Shown in pieces: positions 25,101-34,950 of a stretch of DNA of 64,000 nucleotides. The stretch lies in the NCBI RefSeq assembly GCF_963678635.1, contig NC_087068.1:21791029-21855028 (forward strand), in the 5' to 3' direction. Each line of letters opens with the position of its first letter. Positions within the stretch are counted from its first letter, which is position 1. The stretch is from Symsagittifera roscoffensis (lineage: Eukaryota; Xenacoelomorpha; Acoela; Convolutidae). The position numbers and the translations under genes are program-made. The notes beneath the pieces were generated by a model, which saw only the letters and a list, made by a program, of their open reading frames with translations, was not told where the DNA came from and ran no database searches.

Positions 25101-25461
25101 CGTAACATCAAGCAAAATTAATCGATTTTACCGAGTCGCGGCTCCTAGCATTCCTTTGATGTTAAGAACCGGGAAAAGACTTGAATAAAACAAAAAAACT
25201 CAGGGTTTCCACAATAATTGGTAACAATTTTTCAAAATGCGAAAACTAAACAGACAAATTTCTCACGTTTTCAGCAATTTCATAACCTGGGCGTTTGAAC
25301 AAACTTTCATTAATCTGAACATTTTTGTGAACAATTTAATTTATAATGAATTTTAGAGGCTGAACAGAAACAAATTTCATCAACTACGGCCAACAACCAA
25401 ATTTAAAGAAAACCGAAACGAGGCTTAAATGTTTTTGAAACGGTTACTTAGCAGTAATTAG

Positions 25462-25642
25462 ACAACCGCGTATTCAGAAACGTCAGTATTTCAACAGATA
25501 CTGTTTTAACCAATCAGAATCGAAACAAGGACGAAATAAATAAATAATTATTATTTATTTTGGATTAATTACGTCTTATCTCGATTCTGTTTGGTTCATA
25601 CTGAATTTGTCTAAGTACTGACGAGTATGAATACGCGGTTGT
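25462..25642. repeat. Foldback element (MITE-like), 181 bp
   Basis: The ends ACAACCGCGTATTCA (25462 onward) and TGAATACGCGGTTGT (to 25642) are exact reverse complements over 15 bases. The two halves go on pairing, imperfectly, to an AT-rich centre at about 25545-25560. No internal coding sequence. No target-site duplication is evident beside the termini. Confidence 0.8.
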
Positions 25643-26303
25643 GTAAATACAGACCGCACTCCTTTTGAAACCTACCCAAAAATTTTTAGATGAAATGACC
25701 ATTTGAAACACTATACATATAGTTAGCATGCGCTAACAAGTTGTCACATCCTTGTTTATTTGGAATGAATACATGTGGCAAACGACTCTAAAAAGAAAAA
25801 TAAAATGACAGTTTAAATCGGTGGGTGATAATAGCGCTGTATTTTTTAACGTATACCATAATAACATGGTAAATTTGAAATGTGGTGGGGATAAATGGGA
25901 ATGGGGAAAAAACCCTTAATAATAATAACATATCATATTTCGAAAAATTTATGATAAAATTAAATTTTTTTGGCTTTTTTCCTGTTGACTTTTCGCATAT
26001 CTTTTTTGCTTCCGTAGTTTTTCTCTCTGTTATTGTAGTGCTCACACTTGCTAGTTTGTTCGCCGAGCACAATTTTATTGCATTTATGACTATGTAAAAT
26101 AATTTTTGCTAAATTGAACTGGACAAGTTAGGGGGGCAGTACTCAAAGCCAATATAAAATGAAATTTTGACAAATCACAACTTTTTCATGAGATCTAGCA
26201 ACTAAACGCGGGCAACATTTAACATAAAATTACTAATACGTTTGTTAAGCAAGAAAAGTTAACGAATCAATGCTAAATTTATTTTTTTCAATAGAAAACA
26301 AAA
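25643..26303. other. No gene seen upstream of the lectin
   Basis: AT-rich sequence. Two overlapping domain-free frames (25788-26072 on minus, 25882-26097 on plus) are not supported. A pyrimidine-rich tract ending in an AG at about 26284-26294 just before the lectin ATG could be an acceptor for a leader exon or trans-splicing. Its match to TTTCAG is poor. Confidence 0.3.
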
Positions 26304-27089
26304 ATGAACGTACTTCGAGTTGCCATGTCGTGTATTTATGCCGTCGTCTTTCTAAATTCTGGGCTGAGTTCTGCCAGGCTACTTAAATGCCGGCCTAATT
26401 TCCACAAGATTCCGGGAATTCCTAGATTGTGTTTTCGATTTTGGAATGAAAAGCAGACTTTTGATGATGCTTCAAAACTATGCAAAAAACAGTAAGTTTT
26501 TCAATGAAAATTTGCGTTGCTGCTGGAAACCAGATACCGATATAAAGCTAGCTCCAAAGTCAGATGGTTTACAAAAATGCTAACATAAATAAGAAAAACA
26601 CCCCACAAAGAAACCCATTTTTCTGAAGCAGCTTGATTCTATCGAACTTAAGGTCCCCCAGCCAATTTTCTGCCAAAATAACTTTCAATATACCATATTT
26701 GTTTCATTGGAACGCTATTGATTGGGTAACTACTTTCTGCAACAGCCTTTGATATTTAAAAAGTTTTTCAGGCGAAATCTTATAAATGCTTTAGGATTTC
26801 GAAGATGTTTGAGCCCACTAGTAAAAGGCAAGTAGAACGAGTGTTCAATCGTTTGGAAAAGAAAGAGCTAAACACAAAACCGTGGACCAGCTACATTGAA
26901 GCAGAAGGAATTGCAGGGCGCGATAAATGGGAAAGCACCTATAGTGAAAAGCGCATGCCACGAGACATGTGGGCCCCTAAACAACCCGACAATAGCGGAG
27001 GAACAGAAACATGTACTCAAGTGTTCAAAGGAGGACTCAACGACGTAAGCTGCAACCGCAAAGAACCCGTTATGTGCGCACACTCTTAA
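26304..27089 (+). CDS. Secreted C-type lectin domain protein, two exons
   Basis: I model exon 1 as 26304-26491 and exon 2 as 26795-27089. The donor is GTAAGTTT (26492) and the acceptor follows CTTTAG (26794). These sites keep the frame and give 160 residues. Exon 1 encodes a signal peptide (about residues 1-23) and the first half of a C-type lectin fold, including LCFRFW and a FDDASKLC motif. Exon 2 supplies W-rich strands, then WAPKQPDNSGG, TCTQVF, LNDVSC and VMC at the C-terminus, with cysteines placed as in the family for two disulphides. A QPD signature in this position is known to favour galactose-type ligands, while EPN favours mannose. The usual WND is LND here, keeping the Asn-Asp pair. 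Only 160 residues, so essentially a signal peptide plus one domain. An AATAAA (27090-27095) follows the stop directly. A TTTTCAG acceptor at 26771 is closer to consensus but does not keep the frame. Confidence 0.8.
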
Positions 27090-27095
27090 AATAAA
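27090..27095 (+). promoter_or_regulatory. Polyadenylation signal AATAAA of the lectin gene
   Basis: A canonical AATAAA starts one base after the stop codon of the lectin, which implies a very short 3' untranslated region. Confidence 0.55.
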
Positions 27096-27785
27096 TGAAT
27101 CTTATATCTCAGAAAACTAAGATTGACCACTAATAAAAAATTTAACATCTGACTTTTTAACCACCAAGTGAAATTTCCTTTTACAGTAACCTCGAATTAG
27201 CAAAACTTTCTTTACATAATCAAAATTGTAGACATTTTGCGCTCAAAATCAAAAGTTAATTCATCTGCGATTTCACCAAAAGATTTCATCCCGAATCAAA
27301 TCTGGCTTTTATCCAGTTCCCCCCCCCCCTTTAATATTTTCTGAAATTCAACATGTGAAAGTCTATTTAAATTGACTTTTCATGTTATAAACTAAGTTAA
27401 AACGTGTGAGCGTGAACAAGTGAATAAATTTTTACAGCATTTCAACATGCAAAATGCCGTGTGAACAATTTTTGAACTTTTTTATTTTGTATTTTTACGA
27501 GGGGGGTGGGAAACTGGAAAAGAGCCTCAAATCTATCCAATAGTCAAACAACGCAAATTCTTGTTCGAACAAACCAACTTTACATGTCAGTTTTTGGCTC
27601 TTTTTCCCCGAACAGTAAAAATTTTTCCATCAGAACTTCAGAACTTCTCCAGTAAAAAATTTTAAAACCTTTCAATTAAAAGAAAAAAATGAAAGTGAAG
27701 AAAGTGAAGGAACAATTATTATTGAGATGTTTGCTTCAATCAATTTCAGCTGTTTGTTAAATTTTTTTTTGTCAACTGTATCACA
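27096..27785. other. No gene; contains a reverse copy of the 21010-22265 repeat
   Basis: A 13-base C run near 27320 and a reverse-oriented copy of the repeat family (about 27390-27620, with AAAATGCCGTGTGAACAA and GGCTCTTTTTCC) occupy this stretch. No coding sequence is supported. Confidence 0.5.
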
Positions 27786-29450
27786 GTAGTGTTACCAAAG
27801 GGTGGTGGTAGCAGACCCTTCGCGGTAGGTAGCACCATTAGGCGCCTCGTCGCTAAATGTGCTTAACGTAAATTGCTGGAAAAACGTGTTGTGAAAATAT
27901 GACAACACCGAAATAGAGTTCTAAGGTCTAATGCTTTCAAAGTTCACGCAGGGATTTTCTGCTTGAAACATATCAGAAAACGCACCCCGAAGCTTACGCA
28001 TTCGCTCTTTCAGCGTATGGTAAGCCTTCGTGGTTGTTTATGGCAACGAAGTGATATTTTATAAGGCAGAAGTTCAACAAGGCGACCCCGAAGGCCCGCC
28101 TCTATTCAGTGATACCTTAATGTACATTGTAGATGGAGTCACTAACGAAATGAATGAGTGGTACCTAGACGATGGCAACATTGCAGATGAGGCTGACGTA
28201 GTACTAAGTGATTTTCGACGGCTCATTGTTGGTCTTGCGAAAATGGGTTTTAAAATAAGTTCCTTCAAAAGCGAGCTCGTTTTCTTGGACTAACAAAAAG
28301 AGAAAAACCGAGAGGAGATCTTGGAGAAGTTCAGTCAAATGAAGATCTTGGAGAAGCCTGGAAACAGCCCTGACAGAGAAGACAGAAGATCTTGAACGCT
28401 TATGATTGAAGTTGAAGAAACTTGAAAACCAACCAATGTGCACTATCACTTCTTAAAAGCGCCTTTTCCATTCCTAAGCTCCTTTTCATTTTGCGCCCAA
28501 CCGATGCTTCAAACAACCGGTCCTTTTCAAAAAATACGATAATATCTTGCGGCAAACTCTCGAATCAATCTCAAACGTGAAGATAGATGACACCTCGTGG
28601 GAACAGGAAACGCTCACAGCAAAATACGGAGGAATGTGTTCGAGTTCAGCAGTCCAGCTCACCCCATCAGCATTTCTTGATTCAGAGGCAGGCAGCGAAA
28701 AACTCATCTCCGAGATTCTTCCCGAGTAAGCACACCTTGACGACAAGCTTTTATTTTCGGCTATCGACCATTGGCATGCCCTATCGGATGCTAAGCTGAC
28801 AGCTGTGATCAAGGAGCCAGCAGCACAGAAAGAATGATCCGCGGCGGCCAACAAAGAAAAGTTGGCGCGCATCAATTTGTCGAATGCAAACAATGAAACC
28901 TTGAGAGCCACATTCCCGGCATACCAAGGAAAGATAGCAGGCGCATGGCCATCTATGCAGACGTGGCAGCAATGTGAGTAAAAACGGACGCCATGGTCTG
29001 TCCTGCAAGAGAAGCTCAGGGCGGTTCCCCAGGCGTTCAATGATCAACGACATCATAAAACGAGCACTTACTTCAGCAGGTTTCCCGTCTCAGCTTGAAC
29101 TTGTTGGTCTCATCCGCTCGGACAGGAAAAGAGCCCATGGCGTGCCTTGGTACCATGGCTCAGAGGTGCAAACTTAGTATGAGATGCCACAGTAGTTGAT
29201 GCGCTGGCCCCTAGCAATATACAGCGAAGCTCCAAAATATCAAGAGCTCACGGACAGGGGCTACAATTTCCAACCGATTGCTTTTGAAGTCCAAAGGAGA
29301 GCAGGCCCGTCTACCGAGAAGTTCTTATTAGCTTTTGGTAAACGGCTCAACAAGGAAACTCACAACAAGAAAGCATATAGCCAGCTTAACTAAAATCTGT
29401 CAATTGCAATTCAAATGGGCAACGCAGCCTCATGTTATGGGTACATTACC
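27786..29450 (+). pseudogene. Decayed reverse-transcriptase-like retroelement relic
   Basis: Following several plus-strand frames gives the pieces of a reverse transcriptase in the right order. These are a SRPFAVGSTIRRLVAK motif near 27810, a KTHPEAYAFAL stretch near 27978, QQGDPEGPPLF (28077-28110), and EWYLDDGNIADEADVVLSDFRRL (28155-28230) with the catalytic YLDD. After it come the downstream thumb-like pieces, including KYGGMCSSSAV (28624 onward) and FQPIAFEVQRRAGP (29268 onward). Frameshifts and stops separate nearly every piece, so it is dead. The QQGDP plus YLDD arrangement is that of RTs outside the Ty3/gypsy elements in this window. I cannot name the clade. A 184-residue minus-strand frame (29040-28486) is a shadow of this sequence. 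Confidence 0.65.
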
Positions 29451-30847
29451 AGAACAATGCAGAGAACAGATCATTCGGAATAGCTTTTGAACTCACTCCC
29501 GTCTCCTTTCCGTTTTCAAATTAAAAAAACTGTATCACATAGCGTTTTTGATGGCCTGAAAGGAACATATCTGCTGTCCAAAGTCCTCCCCCTTTTATTT
29601 TAGGCCAATTTTTTTGTAAAGGTCATACAAATGATATGATTGTACGGAGCTCAAAAAAATATAAAACGTTTCACCGGTAAGATACAAAAAAATGGGTTTT
29701 TGAAAAATTCCGGCTGCTCTGCAAGTTAGAAAATCAGACTTGAAAAAATAAACTTTAAATTTTCTTTTTGTGTCGTTTTGTTTGTGCTGTGATATCTCAT
29801 TGCTAGTAATTTAGCTGCATTTGACAGTTTTTCTCATAAATCAATATAAAACTCATTTCCTGTTGCTAGTAGAACTATAATGAATCACTTGACTCAGTAC
29901 GATGAATAATTGAGGTAACATATTCATCGTTTAAAACAAAAAAACAACAAAAAAAGCAAAAAAATACAATACACTCGAAGACAAAGTTCTTTTCCATTTT
30001 AAGCGGCTGGAGTATTTACTTTTTGTTGACAAAAAATGTTATATCATCCTAAATACACTGAAGCCTCAAAATCACAAATTTTCAAAGCTATATTTCACTC
30101 ATGATTATCACTTCCAATTTTTCATCAGCGTTTATCAAATGATTTTCAAATATATATATTTCACTCTTTATTATCACTTCCATTTTTTCGTCAGCGTGTA
30201 AAAAATGCGTTAAATAACGCCTCTCGGAAACAAAAATAAGTTTTCGAAAATGTTGTCTTTTTAAAACATTATCGAATAAGTCGATCACTCTAAAAGATAG
30301 TAATAGTATTCAGGACAGCCTTTCCCGATACGAGCAGCCTCCAAGTACCAATAAATTGTATGAAAAAACTATTTTTTGTGAGTTGATTGTTTTTAATGTT
30401 AATTGTGAATGGCAGGCACCGTTGAGAGATAAAATAAAAGACTGGTTTTCAGGGCGCACATCTGACAAAAGAGATGTTCCAGGTTCACTCTTTTTTAAGA
30501 TAAACTTCACCGCCCCACCTGTTTATTTTGTTTTTCAACCTTCGTCTAATGGTCGTGCGAATCGTGAAACATTTAGTTACCTATCGTCCATTGCTTTTTT
30601 TCCAATGCGCAACCTCGTATAATAACTGACAGCGCCGTGATATCAGGTGGGACTGCAAAATGCTTAATTTTGTCCAGTGTGTTTATTGAAAACGGTTAAT
30701 TTTTTTGTTCTATTTTCCCTCCAAAGCGAAGTTTTTTACATGTTCAACAAAAATTGAATAAAAAATCTGCAGATCAAAAACTTTCTCGAGGGGTGGGGCG
30801 GGTTTTTTTCTAAAAAATTTCAAAATTGTGACGTTATTTACGCTGAC
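29451..30847. other. No gene seen
   Basis: AT-rich sequence up to the assembly gap. It includes a local duplication near 30095-30195: a TTTCACTC-TATTATCACTTCCA-TTTTTC string occurs twice about 65 bases apart. Short frames on both strands carry no recognisable domain. Confidence 0.4.
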
Positions 30848-31047
30848 NNNNNNNNNNNNNNNNNNNNNNNNNNNNNNNNNNNNNNNNNNNNNNNNNNNNN
30901 NNNNNNNNNNNNNNNNNNNNNNNNNNNNNNNNNNNNNNNNNNNNNNNNNNNNNNNNNNNNNNNNNNNNNNNNNNNNNNNNNNNNNNNNNNNNNNNNNNNN
31001 NNNNNNNNNNNNNNNNNNNNNNNNNNNNNNNNNNNNNNNNNNNNNNN
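30848..31047. other. Assembly gap of 200 Ns
   Basis: Exactly 200 unknown bases, a typical placeholder length. Frames that run through it are meaningless. The true sequence distance between the flanks is unknown, so the end of element B is missing here. Confidence 0.98.
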
Positions 31048-31881
31048 GTTAAGGGTAATTCCATCCTGATTTTGAGTTTTATAAGAGTCCGAAATAAAGC
31101 GTTCTCTAGCCACGTCTCTACAGAGGGAACCTCCCGCTATCCATTCCCAGTCGCTAGTATCTGATGTATCCGAGGGAATGAACGTGAATTCATCCGAAGC
31201 AAGATAACCTAGGGGAGTTGTTGACTTCTTTGAGTGGCGTATTTGTCTCCGTATAGATTTAGAGGAGGCCCACGACACACGTGTCCTTGTCAAATTGTCA
31301 GAGGATCCAATTTCAACCTTTTTGCGGGTCCTTGGATGCGGCTATCTGGACTTCGATTGACGCCTTGAACTTTCCTGCTTCTGACCTACTTCAACATTAA
31401 TGTTAGGGAAATAAGGGAATGAAAAATTTCCTGTGAAAGATCTGATCTTAGTCGAGTTAGATTTAGGGATCGCGATGTCCGATTTACGAATTATTTTTCC
31501 GTCGGATAATTGTACTGTCGAAGTAGACGAATTTATAATGCTTTTGCTAAGCTCCTTAAAGAAAGGGTCCCTGTTAATGGTTCTGTTCCTTTTCCGAAGG
31601 ATTTTACCTTTAAAGGGACTCTGAAGGGGTATTCTATCAGTGTGGGATTTTGAAGTTGCGGCATAGTCTGTGTCACAGCCTTTCTCTGATGCTTGTTGAT
31701 TTTTCTTCGAAATCATATTGTCCTTGTAGCCGTCTTCGAATCTATCATCAGCGTTCCAATCGTTTGTTCTTTCTTTTGATAGAATTGACTTCTCTTTGTC
31801 TGAAATTCCAATAGATGGTTTACCGAAGCTAATTGTTTCTAAATTGTATTGTATTTGGTTTTCTATTAAAATTAATTTCAA
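31048..31881 (-). pseudogene. Element B integrase tail and post-integrase region
   Basis: A 179-residue minus-strand frame (31881-31342), overlapping the end of the integrase in a different frame, is rich in Ser, Lys and Arg (for example KGKILRKRNRTINRD) and contains no recognised domain. A further piece (31293 to the gap) has WEWIAGGSLCRDVARERF. In Ty3/gypsy elements this position holds the basic integrase tail or the 3' untranslated region. The frame change relative to the integrase shows decay. Confidence 0.45.
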
Positions 31882-32758
31882 AAGGAGAGCATTTGATTTT
31901 AGATTGGTAAGATGATCGTAGGTTCCAGATGATTTTTGATACTGCGTTTTGTAATGTACTTTCTTGCTGTTGTTGAGACATTGCTAACAGTTTGATTGTT
32001 AGAGTATGTATAAGTTTTTCAACTATTCCGTTGGAACGATGGTCGCCTACTGTACAAAATATTATTTCAGTATTGTTTGAATCGCAGATTAATTTAAAAT
32101 CTTGACTTGTAAAGCAAGATGCGTGGTCTACTTTTATTGAAAAAGGTATACCGTGTAAGAATATGTAATCTTGAAGGAATTCGATGACAGTTTTTGCAAA
32201 GGTAGTTGAAGTAATTGTTGCCGAAGGAAATTTTGAAAATCGATCGATACAAAGTAAAATATTTTTGTTTGACCCCCAATATGAATCTAAAGGTCCAGCG
32301 AAATCTAAGTTAAGTTCTTCGCTTGGTTCTAGAAATGGAGGAAGTTCACTGGTTTGCGAATTAGGGATAATAGTTTTCAAATTCTTACCCGACATTGTGC
32401 ATTCTGAACAGTTTATGCCGTGAAAGTAGGTCTGCCTGTTAATATGAGGCTACCAGATGTATTGGGCTAAATACTTCAGTCCAAATGGACCAGCATGAGT
32501 TTCATGGAGTGTTTTTAACATAGCATTTCCGAGGGTAATAGGTATAACAAGTTTACCGTCCATGAATAATAATCCGTCGGATTTATGTAAATCTCTTGTA
32601 AAATGCTTGAAATATGGGGAGTTTGCAATAATCGTCGCCACTTTATTTTGAAGTGCCTTTACGATAGGGCTCAACATAGGGTCATCCTTCATTATGAGAG
32701 CTACAAGCTCGGCGTTAAAGAGAATATTCAAATCCAAGGGAAGTTCAGGCAGCTTCAA
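31829..32758 (-). pseudogene. Element B integrase (nonsense mutation)
   Basis: The first piece (32758-32450) ends with a zinc-binding region containing HETHAGPFGL. A TAG (32452-32450) interrupts it directly after a Trp in the YIW motif. Beyond it the zinc finger continues with its Cys pair (CSEC). The catalytic core follows (32395-31829), with Asp in NLDFAGPL, Asp in IKVDHASCF and Glu in SNGIVEKLIHTL. This gives a complete D, D, E set in the order of retroviral-type integrases. Its job would be insertion of element cDNA into host DNA. The copy is broken by the TAG and by flanking frameshifts. Confidence 0.8.
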
Positions 32759-33078
32759 GTTTTCACGGTATTTTTTTTACAAGATTCGCGTGATCAGGCA
32801 ATAAAGGGAAATCTAATGATAGTGAAATACCGGAAGAAGAGGGATTATTTACAATTTTTTTATGATCCATATTAACAGTATCTACATTTTGTTTTAATCT
32901 ACAGACGAGTTAATTAATTTACAATTAAGAATTAAAAAGTAAAAAAAAAAACGCGGAATTTGAAATAGAAATAATTAGTGGGTTAGAGTTCGAATAATCC
33001 GTTGGAATACAATTTGAAGTGCAAAATTCAGTTCTATTGTGGTTAGATGAGCAAATTGAAAAGTCGAGTTAATTGGTT
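32759..33078 (-). pseudogene. Element B RNase H-integrase linker, decayed
   Basis: Minus-strand pieces of the linker are visible in more than one frame, but several stops and an A/T-rich tract interrupt them. No domain is recognisable. Confidence 0.35.
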
Positions 33079-33423
33079 TTAGTACTGACGCTGTAAGGTA
33101 ATTACGTAACTTTGCGTAACCGGAAATTTCCAAATTTGAACCAATGGCTGAGCAGGCAATTCTTTTTTCTCCGACGGATTGGTTGATTTATTACTTTTAT
33201 TAATGTTTGCTTCTACAAACTCTTCGTCATAATGAGATATATGAAGATCTTTTCCAGATAGAATTCTAGAGATTAGGCAAGTGAATCCCATAATTTTTCC
33301 TGTGAGAGGTTTAATTATGAAATTAAAAGGTAATAATCTATCCACTCATCTTGTTAGTCTGCTATGATTTTCTTGTTTCCATGGTTAGTTGATAGGGCTG
33401 ATAGTAGTGCTTTGTGGCCTGTG
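33079..33423 (-). pseudogene. Element B RNase H, distal part
   Basis: On the minus strand the piece beginning at 33423 reads as the distal part of an RNase H domain. It includes an SALSTNHGNKK stretch and, at 33345-33079, LLPFNFIIKPLTGKIMGF followed by SRILSGKD. An LSR-like ending is typical of the linker from RNase H to integrase in Ty3/gypsy elements. Its proximal part is at 62766-62347, on the other side of element A. A stop separates the two pieces at about 33349. Confidence 0.75.
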
Positions 33424-34348
33424 TGTGACATTCGACCAGAATGGACAAAATGCAATCTCTGCAGTTTAGGAATTTTTAGCAGCGGACATTCCGAGTTAGT
33501 GATTTTGAAGGATTAACGACGTTATTCGGATGATTAGTAGAACGGTGAAGGTCAAGATATTCTAGTATTTTGAAATTTGAAATTTTCGAAGTGATGACGT
33601 AACATTTCTGAGAAACGTCAGAAACGGCCATTTTGGCGGAAGAGCTGAAAAGAAACAGAACAACATTAGTTGCGATTGCGAGAACAACGGAAATTGTGAT
33701 TAAGAAACGACAACGAATCGCGGAGTTGACAGAGAACGCTCCGAGTTGCAACTATTGTGTCGCTACCATAGTTGCAAGGCCGTTGCTAACAACGGTGAAG
33801 GGTGGAAGACGGCCTTCCGGGTTACGGAGAAATCAAGTTTAACGTGCTTGATTCAGTGGATTCAAGAATCCGGATGGGTTTAGGGACTGAAACTTTTATC
33901 CTTTTATATAAACTTTTAGCTTCCTGTCATGTCCTGATTTGAATTTAATTAACAACTGAGTTCATTTTGATAAGGATGAGAAGCTAGGAGTTGGGGGAAA
34001 GGGTTGATCCATCTTCGATGGAGATGATGATTTTTTTCTACTGAACAAAAACAATAATAATTCAATAAGTAGTAGTAGCCCTAATTTTAGGAGTGACCTC
34101 GTGGTCTGGGGATACTGAGACCCAGCCATGAGCTCACTATTTCTGCATGTAATTAAGTTAATTTGAGTGTTTTGGCCGAAGCCGAAAGCAGTAACGTTTT
34201 TTGTCGACCCGATGTTAGAAAAGTCCACCGAAAGTACTGGCTTGGTAGAGACGGTGAAAAGCATATAAAGCTCTGGTTAGACGTTAACCAGTCGTCTTAG
34301 GACTTAGTTTTACTTTCCGTCGATATGTATCTTCCGGGCGAATGTTAC
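33424..34348 (+). repeat. 5' LTR of element A
   Basis: Matches 61421-62345 over its whole length with about 20-25 substitutions counted by eye. Starts TGTGACATTCG and ends CGAATGTTAC. It contains TATATAAA at 33905-33912 and TATAAA at 34264-34269; the second, about 80 bases from the LTR end, is a plausible core promoter. A stem-loop made of CCTTCCGGGTT and a complementary AATCCGGA-GGG arm, with an inner ATCAAG/CTTGAT stem, lies at about 33813-33880. A plus-strand frame at 33633-33842 recurs in the other LTR only because the DNA is repeated. Confidence 0.93.
34264..34269 (+). promoter_or_regulatory. TATA-box candidate in the 5' LTR
   Basis: TATAAA within GCATATAAAGCTC, about 80 bases before the LTR end, is conserved in the 3' LTR at 62261-62266. 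The position suits a transcription start in the last 50 bases of the LTR. A second candidate, TATATAAA, is at 33905. Confidence 0.45.
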
Positions 34349-34361
34349 CTAGATGTTTTTA

Positions 34362-34379
34362 TGGCGCTCCTGGGTGTTA
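34362..34379 (+). promoter_or_regulatory. Primer-binding-site candidate
   Basis: TGGCGCTCCTGGGTGTTA begins 13 bases after the 5' LTR. Starting with TGG, it could pair with a tRNA 3' end (CCA terminus). The offset is somewhat larger than usual, and the tRNA identity is not established. Confidence 0.45.
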
Positions 34380-34950
34380 TTCTTTTTTAACATCATGACC
34401 GGCAGAACCGTTAACGAGCACTCCGCGCCGAGCGGATGCTCACATTAACGCCCTTAATATGCCTAAACCGCCGGGGCGGAAGGGTACTTTGGAACGCGGA
34501 AGCCTTCCGGATTACGGTGAATAGCTTTTTAACCTAGTTAAGACCGAAAATTCACGAATCAGGAAGGGTGGGGGGATCGACCATTCCCTCGTTCCCTGAG
34601 AGGTTTGTGACCAGAAACACTTAAAGATATATATAAAACCAAACAAAAAGTAGTATAGTACCCAAGAAAATCAAAAAACATAAAAAATAACCGAAAAAAC
34701 CAAAAACAGTAAAAAAGTAAAAAATCAGTAGAAATCATCCCCCAGACAAGATGTGATCCGACCCTCCCGTTTGTTGTTGATAGATATATTGTTGTTACAG
34801 GCATTTATATCAGTCAGGATCGTTACGATCAGTTTTGTAGCCCGTTTGTGAGGCTTGTACTGTAGGGTTATTTGAGCATTTAAGCACGTTAATGATAAAT
34901 TGCGCTCAATCCGGAAGGGTCAGCTGATTTGCGCTCAATTCGGAAGGGTC
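34380..34950 (+). other. Untranslated leader of element A, first part
   Basis: No coding sequence. It contains several CCGG-centred motifs (CCTTCCGGATTACGG near 34504; CAATCCGGAAGGGTC and CAATTCGGAAGGGTC near 34909 and 34936) of the same kind as in the LTR and further down the leader, consistent with folded RNA structure. Confidence 0.5.

Larger units (their letters stand above)
31048..33423 (-). mobile_element. Element B, downstream half (RNase H end, integrase, tail)
   Basis: This is the downstream half of an old minus-strand Ty3/gypsy-like element. The minus-strand reading enters from 62347 (the other side of element A) and continues through the end of RNase H, the integrase and a basic tail, to the assembly gap. 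Joining the flanks of element A on the minus strand continues the RNase H reading, which is direct evidence that B was intact at that point before A inserted. The far end, with its LTR, is lost in or beyond the gap. Confidence 0.85.

Noticed and set aside
28486-29040. 184-residue minus-strand open frame
   Set aside because: It is opposite the decayed RT relic, whose plus-strand pieces match an RT in order. The minus frame has no recognisable feature.
30828-31293. Open frames across 30828-31293
   Set aside because: They run through 200 unknown bases and cannot be interpreted beyond the real sequence right of the gap.
33633-33842. Frame conserved in both LTRs (also 61630-61839) as a gene
   Set aside because: LTRs are identical by mechanism. 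The frame starts and ends within the LTR, has no domain and is not needed to explain the sequence.
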